64,000 bases of DNA, from positions 124,001 through 188,000 of the forward strand of contig JAKUCV010004237.1 of the NCBI GenBank assembly GCA_028386065.3, read 5' to 3'. Below are positions 56,023-64,000 of this stretch, one piece after another. The notes beneath the pieces are model-generated. The model saw only the letters and a list, made by a program, of their open reading frames with translations. It had not been told where the DNA came from and made no database searches. Position 1 is the stretch's first letter; each line of letters opens with the position of its first letter. This stretch comes from Turnera subulata. Its lineage: Eukaryota > Streptophyta > Magnoliopsida > Malpighiales > Passifloraceae. Both the position numbers and the translations under genes were made by a program.

Positions 56023-58694
56023 TGTAACGCCCCGAATTTTCGGTATTTAATTTTTATGAAATTTTCAAAATTTTTGGAATTTAAATTACTAATTTTACTC
56101 TTGGAGAATTTCTGGGTATTTATGATCAAGGGAAACATTTTACTTCCTTGGTAATAATATTTATAGTGTGGAAATTAATCTTTATTCAGGATTAAAGTAG
56201 AAAATTGAGTATTATTTGTGTTTGTGTTTAAAACACAAGTTTTGGAGTAGTATTGACCAATACTACTTAGTTTTGAGAAGCCTAGTACATGAAACTCAAG
56301 TTTGGATGCGTTTTGACCATGGGAGTAAGGCTGTGTTGACCTGGGGAGTTAAAGAGATTGAACGACGTCGCTTTTAAGGCCAACGACGCCGTTTCTACTG
56401 CCGGTCGAAAATTACCCTAACCCTAGAGTATTTATTCTTTCTTTTCCTCTCTCTCTCCTGACTCCCCTGTTTCGGTTTCTTCTGCCACACTCCCCACAAT
56501 TCCTCTCTTCTCGCTTCCTCAAAAATTAAAACCGCCACCCGCTCCTCTTTTCTCTTCTCCCTTTTGCATCAAGAGTCGCGATGTCTTCTCTTTTTCTCAC
56601 TGTCAATTGCAACCGGTGTGAGGCCTCAAGCTTATGCAAGCCGCCTCTATGTTCTCTTTCGCCATCGCCGGTTACAGACCTAGCAGGAGGTCCACGGGAG
56701 AGGACCGGGCCTTTCGAGGGTTGGGGCTTGCGGGTCGCCGATGAGACGCTAATCGATCCATTGGCGGTCGGTGGTGGCTAACTCATTGTGTATGGCAGCG
56801 GGTCGACTGCGTCGGTAGTTGGAGGACGGGTGCGTGTGGGAAGGTTGAGGCGAGTTGCCTCAGGTTGTTGGCGGAGAAGATGAGGCAGCGGACAAGCTGA
56901 GCTTGTGCTGTCGTCGTCTGGTACGTATAGTTGCCGACTCTCTATCCCTCTTTCTCTTTTCTTCTTCCTTCGTTTTTGATGCGTGTGGAAACTAACCCAA
57001 TCGGGTTTTCTGTTGCTGGCTTATGGACTGGCGAGCTGGGTTCGTTCCGTGCTTGGTTGGTGTTGGCTTTCGCTTGGTTCGAACCTACTGGCTGGAATCT
57101 GTTTGGTTGTTTACAAGGAGGATGAGAGTTTGTTCTGGTGGTCCGGTGTTGTTGGGCCGGGTTCTGGTGCAACGCGTGCTGTTACTATCGTCCGGTGAGC
57201 CTCTTCCTTCCCCATCTCTTTTCTTCTCGGCTCTTCGTTTCTGGGTTCGGGCTGAGCCCTTTGTCGGGTAAAATTTTCGGGAACCTTATTTCTATCTGAT
57301 TGGCTATTCACTGTTTGTGAGTGTTGTATCAAGTAAAATGTTCAATTGGGTGTTTTTGAGCCTAAAATGCTTGCTGGAATTTAATCTGGGTTTTTACTTG
57401 TTGGGTTCTAATTATAAGGAGATGCATATATATAAATATACATGTATGGCGAGAGAGTCTTTGATGGTAATGGAACATATGGATTAAATGTTGGTGTTTT
57501 GAAGAATAATTCTGCAGATTCATACAAATTTCACATTAGCTCCTTACAGAAGAATGCGTTTTCTCTTAAAATATTACTTTCTCCAAATGGACATGTTGGG
57601 GGTATGAACACGTTCTGGCAATATTGATGTTAACTTCACAGTTTGTTTTCAATGCGAGATTATAGTCAAAGCTTTATTACAATGAGGTGGACTTAGTTTT
57701 CCTCCTGAAACTTGGTTTTCTAAGAAAGGATTTTTGGACAGTGAAGGATACTGGTTTCTTTGAATGATTTTTATTACATGGGTTTTGAATTCCTTGAATT
57801 CGTTGTTCGTGGTTATTAAACCTTTGCTTTTATGCACATGCTAGGTCTTTGTCAGGCTCTAGCAATTTATCGGCAGCCTATAATTCTTTTTTAGGATAGT
57901 TGGTTAAGTAAGGCCGTATCTTCTTTTAAAAGATTTAATCATGGTTAATGAATTTATCACGGAATTTTACATTATTAAATCTTGGTTTCTGCGCATTGGT
58001 TTCTATATACATTCGTGACTCATACACTTGCAGCTTCTTTTGAGCTTGATTAAATTGATTCGTAGGTGGATCTTTGGTTTCACTAAGATAGTGGGCCTAG
58101 TCCCTAGTTCGGCTAATGTTCCATGTCGGGTTGGGGATTGTGGTCGATAAATTTATATAACAAAGCACATCTATTTGTCTTCGGAATGAATGTCTAAGTG
58201 ATTCATGTGATCATGTGTTTAGGCATTGAGTATCCTTGGGGAGTAGCTGAACGAGTGTCGGTTTTCAAAGCCATCCTTCTAGTCCAAGTGAGGACTTATA
58301 AACCTTTGTATGCATTGCTGCCTACAATGCTCGGTTAATTGTCTTGGTATGTAAAGTGGTATTAATTGTTGGTCTTGAATGCTGTATGCATGCTTGTCTG
58401 ATGTGCTGATGTTGTTAATTGTAAATTGTATATATTGATGATACCTCTGATGCAGTGTGCATGATTATGTGAACTGTGTACCAGTGTGATTTAATATGTC
58501 TGTCGAGCATGACTTGTTTTGCGTGTTAAATAACGTGATAAATGGTTTTGTGGTTTGTGTGGTGGACTGTGGGCTGGAGGCCCGGATTTGAGTATAAGAG
58601 GTTAATTCCACACAACCATGTTTGAAATAACGTATGGTACAATTCTTAAAGGATAATTGAGAATAAAATACTATAATAATTCTACTGTGGGGCT
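56023..58694 (+). repeat. 5' LTR of the Tekay-type element, visible part
   Basis: Aligned with 60537-63215 nearly throughout; its last 776 bases are not visible. It contains paired matches to ORFs seen also in the 3' LTR (66 codons at 56581 and 61095). These are equal because the LTRs are equal and are not evidence of genes. Confidence 0.9.
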
Positions 58695-59360
58695 NNNNNN
58701 NNNNNNNNNNNNNNNNNNNNNNNNNNNNNNNNNNNNNNNNNNNNNNNNNNNNNNNNNNNNNNNNNNNNNNNNNNNNNNNNNNNNNNNNNNNNNNNNNNNN
58801 NNNNNNNNNNNNNNNNNNNNNNNNNNNNNNNNNNNNNNNNNNNNNNNNNNNNNNNNNNNNNNNNNNNNNNNNNNNNNNNNNNNNNNNNNNNNNNNNNNNN
58901 NNNNNNNNNNNNNNNNNNNNNNNNNNNNNNNNNNNNNNNNNNNNNNNNNNNNNNNNNNNNNNNNNNNNNNNNNNNNNNNNNNNNNNNNNNNNNNNNNNNN
59001 NNNNNNNNNNNNNNNNNNNNNNNNNNNNNNNNNNNNNNNNNNNNNNNNNNNNNNNNNNNNNNNNNNNNNNNNNNNNNNNNNNNNNNNNNNNNNNNNNNNN
59101 NNNNNNNNNNNNNNNNNNNNNNNNNNNNNNNNNNNNNNNNNNNNNNNNNNNNNNNNNNNNNNNNNNNNNNNNNNNNNNNNNNNNNNNNNNNNNNNNNNNN
59201 NNNNNNNNNNNNNNNNNNNNNNNNNNNNNNNNNNNNNNNNNNNNNNNNNNNNNNNNNNNNNNNNNNNNNNNNNNNNNNNNNNNNNNNNNNNNNNNNNNNN
59301 NNNNNNNNNNNNNNNNNNNNNNNNNNNNNNNNNNNNNNNNNNNNNNNNNNNNNNNNNNNN
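58695..59360. other. assembly gap (666 N)
   Basis: Unknown bases inside the Tekay-type element. The sequence on its left stops inside the 5' LTR, and on its right starts inside the internal region. Confidence 1.
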
Positions 59361-60536
59361 GAAATGGTACTGGCCAATACAAGTAAGAACCATCGGTTTG
59401 CATTTTGATGTTATCTGTTAAGAGATGATCTGATATGATGCTTATCGATATGATTCTTGAAATCTTTGTGATCATGTTATTTGCGGTTTGATTATCTGAG
59501 TTTAAGGACTTGAATTTACTGGTGAATTATTATATGGTTAAATTTTGTTTGGAGTTCGAGCTGATAATTGTTGATTAAATTTGAGTTTGATGTAATGGTA
59601 TATTTGGAGAGTTATCTGTCAATTATGATTAATTTGAGGTTGATCTAATGGTATTTTTTGGGGAATAGCTTATAGTGATACTTGAGGTACGTAACTTTGT
59701 TGAGATTTGAGATATTGGAGATGATTGTGGTAAAAGGTTTTTATCATGAGTCTTTGTTGAGGTTATAGTTCATGTGCTGGATGAAGATGTCGGAAATATG
59801 TTTACATTGAGGTTTGATTTTGAGGTGATCTCGGGAATTGTGATTCGGTTGCTAGTTTGTTAATTGTGTGATGAGAGATACATTGATGATTGTGCTAGGA
59901 ATGATTTGAGGGGTAGATGCATAAGTATGAGTTATGAAAGGATGTTTGGGTCGTGAGGAATCCAAGTTATGGAAATTATAATTACGATATCTCGGTAATG
60001 ATCGGGTTCTAGTAACTAAGGTATATTCCGGAAATTTTATACTATTTTAGCTGAATTAGTATGTGGAAGAAGGAAATACTTGAGGTTCGAAACATGTGAT
60101 AGATTATGGATTTTTGGTCTTGAGGTATTCACAATGGGAGTGATGATCTTGTTACTTAGGTAACAACTTGGGGTTCTGTGTTAGAGGATATGTGTAATGG
60201 ATTAAAAGATTGGATATATTTTTGTTTGGTTGATTGATGATAAATGAAACGGTTTATGGATTTTGGTATTAATATTGTTGATTATGATTGGATAAGATTC
60301 TTTGTTTAGAGCTTTGATCTTATGATCTATTGATCTTGTTAGACTAAGTCGATGATTGACTTGGGTATATTGGAGTCCTTGCTTGGAAATGTATTTGATG
60401 GACATGATGGTTCTACATGGTGGTTTGGCCGACGGTATTTTGATACCGGGTGACACTTGTTTGTGTCAGCTAAGCACTTGGTTGCTTGACTTATCTATAA
60501 ATTTGGAGGACGAAATTTTGTTAAGTGGGGTAGAAC
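59361..60536 (+). other. non-coding 3' internal region and polypurine tract of the Tekay-type element
   Basis: GT/AT-rich sequence without coding frame. It ends in GACGAAATTTTGTTAAGTGG and the tract GGGGTAGAAC directly before the 3' LTR. In related elements this is the stretch after the pol stop codon. Confidence 0.75.
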
Positions 60537-63500
60537 TGTAACGCCCCGAATTCTCGGTATTTAATTTTTATGGAATTTTCAAAATTTTTGGAATTTAAAT
60601 TACTAATTTTACTCTTGGAGAATTTCTGGGTATTTATGATCAAGGGAAACATTTTACTTCCTTGGTAATAATATTTATAGTGTGGAAATTAATCTTTATT
60701 CAGGATTAAAGTAGAAAATTGAGTATTATTTGTGTTTGAGTTTAAAACACAAGTTTTGGAGTAGTATTGACCAATACTACGTAGTTTTGGGAAGCCTAGT
60801 ACATGAAACTCAAGTTTGGATGCGTTTTGACCATGGGAGTAAGGCTGTGTTGACCTAGGGAGTTAAAGAGATTGAACGACGTCGTTTTTAAGGCCAACGA
60901 CGCCGTTTCTATTGCCGGTCGAAAATTACCCTAACCCTAGAGTATTTATTCTTTCTTTTCCTCTCTCTCTCCTGACTCCCCTGTTTCAGTTTCGTCTGCC
61001 ACACTCCCCACAATTCCTCTCTTCTCGCTTCCTCAAAAATTAAAACCGCCACCCGCTCCTCTTTTCTCTTCTCCCTTTTGCATCAAGAGTCGCGATGTCT
61101 TCTCTTTTTCTCGCTGTCAATTGCAACCGGTGTGAGGCCTCAAGCTTATGCAAGCCGCCTCTATGTTCTCTTTCGCCATCGCCGGTTACAGACCTAGCAG
61201 GAGGTCCACGGGAGAGGACCGGGCCTTTCGAGGGTTGGGGCTTGCGGGTCGCCGATGAGACGCTAATCGATCCATTGGCGGTCGGTGGTGGCTAACTCGT
61301 TGTGTATGGCAGCGGGTCGACTGCGTCGGTAGTTGGAGGACAGGTGCGTGTGGGAAGGTTGAGGCGAGTTGCCTCAGGTTGTTGGCGGAGAAGATGAGGC
61401 AGCGGACAAGCTGAGCTTGTGCCGTCGTCGTCTGGTACGTATAGTTGCCGACTCTCTATCCCTCTTTCTCTTTTCTTCTTCCTTCGTTTTTGATGCGTGT
61501 GGAAACTAACCCAATCGGGTTTTCTGTTGCTGGATTGTGGACTGGCGAGCTGGGTTCGTTCCGTGCTTGGTTGGGGTTGGCTTTCGCTTGGTTCGAACCT
61601 ACTGGCCGGAATCTGTTTGGTTGTTTACAAGGAGGATGCGAGTTTGTTCTGGTGGTCCGGTGTTGTTGGGCCGGGTTCTGGTGCAACGCGTGCTGTTACT
61701 ATCGTCCGGTGAGCCTCTTCCTTCCCCATCTCTTTTTTTCTCGGCTCTTCGTTTCTGGGTTCGGGCTGAGCCCTTTGTCGGGTAGAATTTCTGGGAACCT
61801 TATTTCTATTTGATTGGCTATTCACTGTTTGTGAGTGTTGTATCAAGTAAAATGTTCAATTGGGTGTTTTTGAGCCTAAAATGCTTGCTGGAATTTAATC
61901 TAGGTTTTTACTTGTTGGGTTCTAATTATAAGGAGATGCATATATATAAATATACATGTATGGCGAGAGAGTCTTTGATGGTAATGGAACATATGGATTA
62001 AATGTTGGTGTTTTGAAGATTAATTCTGCAGATGCATACGAATTTCACATTAGCTCCTTACAGAAGAATGCGTTTTCTCTTAAACTATTACTTTCTCCAA
62101 ATGGACATGTTGGGGGTATGAACACGTTCTGGAAATATTGATGTTAACTTCACAGTTTGTTTTCAATGTGAGATTATAGTCAAAGCTTTATTACAATGAG
62201 GTGGACTTATCATGAAGTTTTCCTCCTGAAACTTGGTTTTCTAAGAAAGGATTTTTGGACAGTGAAGGATACTGGTTTCTTTGAATGATTTTTATTACAT
62301 GGGTTTTGAATTCCTTGAATTCGTTGTTCGTGGTTATTAAACCTTTGCTTTTATGCACATGCTAGGTCTTTGTCAGGCTCTAGCAATTTATCGGCAGCCT
62401 ATAATTCTTTTTTAGGATAGTTGGTCAAGTAAGGCCATATCTTCTTTTAAAAGATTTAATCATGGTTAATGAATTTATCACGGAATTTTACATTATTAAA
62501 TCTTGGTTTCTGCGCATTGGTTTCTATATACATTCGTGACTCATACACCTGCAGCTTCTTTTGAGCTTGATTAAATTGATTCGTAGGTGGATCTTTGGTT
62601 TCACTAAGATAGTGGGCCTAGTCCCTAGTTCGGCTAATGTTCCATGTCGGGTTGGGGATTGTGGTCGATAAATTTATATAACAAAGCACATCTCTTTGTC
62701 TTCGGAATGAATGTCTAAGTGATTCATGTGATCATGTGTTTAGGCATTGAGTATCCTTGGGGAGTAGCTGAACGAGTGTCGGTTTTCAAAGCCATCCTTC
62801 TAGTCCAAGTGAGGACTTATAAACCTTTGTATGCATTGCTGCCTACAATGCTCGGTTAATTGTCTTGGTATATAAAGTGGTATTAATTGTTGGTCTTGAA
62901 TGCTGTATGCATGCTTGTCTGATGTGCTGATGTTGTTAATTGTAAATTGTATATATTGATGATACCTCTGATGCAGTGTGCATGATTATGTGAACTGTGT
63001 ACCAGTGTGATTTAATATGTCTGTCGAGCATGACTTGTTTTGCGTGTTAAATAACGTGATAAATGGTTTTGTGGTTTGTGTGGTGGACTGTGGGCTGGAG
63101 GCCCGGATTTGAGTATAAGAGGTTAATTCCACACAACCATGTTTGAAATAACGTATGGTACAATTCTTAAAGGATAATTGAGAATAAAATACTATAATAA
63201 TTCTACTGTGGGGCTGTTGACCGGTTGGTAGAGCGGGAAGTGATACCCCTCGGGATTTTATGCGGTTAGCATATGGGTCTGTTATGACCGGTTCTACCTC
63301 CCTCCTTCTACCTCCCCCTTTCTACCTCCATCTTTCTCTCTGTCTCTCTCTCTCTCTCTCTATGGTTATGTTTGGGCTTCATGCCTGGTTTATTTGGGCT
63401 TATGCCTGGTTGTCTCATGAGACGGGACCGAGTTCGACGCACACAGTAGAGGGCCTTAATAAAATAATCAAACCTAATAACAAAGATAATAATATAAGTA

Positions 63501-63991
63501 ATGATAAGTGATGGTTTGTAGTCTGATGATGTCTTGCTTTGGGCATTGTGGTTGCTGTTGCCTGATGCCGGTGTACTTGTAGTTGATTTGTATTGTATAT
63601 TATTGGTTTATTTGTTTGCGGTGAGACAGTGGTTGGTCTCACCCCCTCACAGTTTTACACAGGTTAGCTGATCGATGATCAGAAGAGCATATCAGCAGGT
63701 GGCGGTGCTTTCCTCTCCTCGGGTCGGATCCATAGAGTGCACTGCATACATGATATCATATGTATAGTCTTCCGCTGCACACTCGTTGTTGTGTAATTTG
63801 TTGTATAATTGTTCATTGATTATGTGGTTGATATTGTATCCCGTGGAGAAGGGCATTTTGGTCACTTCACATGCCATACATTCTTTAATGGATGATTTGG
63901 GATACGGGTGTCCCGGGAATGATAAGGGCAATTTGGTCATTTCATATTTAAATTATAGTTTATATTAACAAATTGGGACACGGGCGTTTCA
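60537..63991 (+). repeat. 3' LTR of the Tekay-type element (3455 bp, complete)
   Basis: From TGTAACGCCCC to GGGCGTTTCA. It contains a CT microsatellite at about 63340-63361 and a sequence CACCCCCTCACAG near 63640. The part 63216-63991 has no counterpart in the assembled 5' LTR. Confidence 0.9.
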
Positions 63992-64000
63992 GATAGAATT
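63992..64000 (+). other. resumption of the interrupted LINE ORF2
   Basis: GATAG is the second copy of the 5-bp target duplication and is followed by AATT, the next LINE bases. The LINE continues beyond the window. Confidence 0.7.

Larger units (their letters stand above)
56023..63991 (+). mobile_element. Tekay-type Gypsy LTR element with 3.45-kb LTRs (contains the assembly gap)
   Basis: It begins TGTAACGCCCCG and ends ACGGGCGTTTCA. The target duplication GATAG flanks it (56018-56022 and 63992-63996). The 3' LTR is complete (60537-63991). The 5' LTR matches it up to 58694, then enters a run of 666 N. The part between gap and 3' LTR (59361-60536) has no coding frame and ends in a polypurine tract (TTAAGTGGGGTAGAAC). 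The ends and tract match LTR B at 17186, so the lineage is Tekay-like. Over the first 1.3 kb I count roughly 20-25 LTR differences by eye. Confidence 0.88.
49500..64000 (+). mobile_element. L1-like LINE (ORF1 plus ORF2), interrupted twice, runs off the right edge
   Basis: ORF1 begins at 49586 and ORF2 at about 52960. The coding is interrupted by a solo LTR (50313-51642) and by a Gypsy element (56023-63991), and resumes at 63992 for the last nine bases. The left boundary is uncertain: the leader with GAGAGAGAGATCC near 49525 looks like LINE 5' UTR and the FolD fragment lies at 49260. Nearly complete at its 5' side, unlike the two LINE remnants at 6430 and 11051. Confidence 0.85.

Noticed and set aside
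58465..59475. Long ORFs of 230-336 codons across the gap
   Set aside because: They consist almost entirely of N translated as X; there is no sequence evidence.
56581..61295. Near-identical 66-codon ORFs (56581 and 61095) and 61-codon ORFs (57442 and 61956)
   Set aside because: They are the same positions of the two LTRs of one element. Repetition reflects LTR identity and is not conservation of a gene.
1..64000. CRISPR arrays, bacterial operons or prophage
   Set aside because: The window is plant nuclear DNA. No regularly spaced short repeats with unique spacers were seen, and the tandem repeats found are of transposon type.

Overview
This window is nuclear DNA from a flowering plant, most likely a eudicot. 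The evidence is spliced genes with GT-AG introns, plant-only families (a DUF547/MIP1-type leucine-zipper protein, an HR-like lesion-inducer, a plant-type TOM6), and many plant retroelements (Ale-type Copia, Tekay-type Gypsy, L1-like LINEs, hAT and MULE elements). The species cannot be named from the sequence. About two thirds of the window is mobile DNA, much of it nested. Only four host genes look possibly intact, and one of those is cut by the window edge.

Layout. 1-2428 (-): 3' part of a DUF547/MIP1 gene running off the left edge. 6279-6380: a short tRNA-derived SINE. 6430-9056: a decayed LINE. 9148-10398: a 170-bp tandem duplication split by a hAT-like element. 10985-13030: a long-TIR element holding a LINE 3' module. 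13033-26974 (+): an old Copia element, broken by a solo LTR (13625-15692) and by a mosaic Gypsy element (16616-25884, -). 27000-32680 (-): a 2-oxoglutarate-dependent dioxygenase pseudogene whose exon 2 holds an Ale-type Copia (27284-31972). 32776-33014: a very small LTR element (SMART/TRIM-like).

The gene island follows. 34719-35928 (-) is an HR-like lesion-inducing/DoxX-like protein with five exons and a complete reading frame. 38218-38376 (-) is TOM6. 40291-45800 (+) is a long-chain acyl-CoA synthetase pseudogene with a MULE (42270-44489) in one intron. 46208-47214 (-) is a multi-pass membrane protein I do not recognise. 48872-49260 (-) is a 5' fragment of a FolD (methylene-THF dehydrogenase/cyclohydrolase) gene. 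From about 49500 to the right edge lies an L1-like LINE (+) with ORF1 and ORF2, interrupted by a solo LTR (50313-51642) and by a Tekay-type Gypsy element with 3.45-kb LTRs (56023-63991). That Gypsy element contains the only assembly gap (58695-59360).

I found no defence island, CRISPR array, gene cluster or other obviously new biological system. The most unusual signals are: (i) five different LTR elements share the primer-binding motif TGGTAGCGGAGC, or a near match, instead of the textbook plant initiator-Met motif; (ii) the Gypsy element uses two unrelated LTR types and has non-matching flanks; (iii) several insertions can be read base by base from their target-site duplications; (iv) the 666-N gap is too small to hold the sequence that must be missing there. 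All coordinates and splice sites were read by eye. No alignments or database searches were run.
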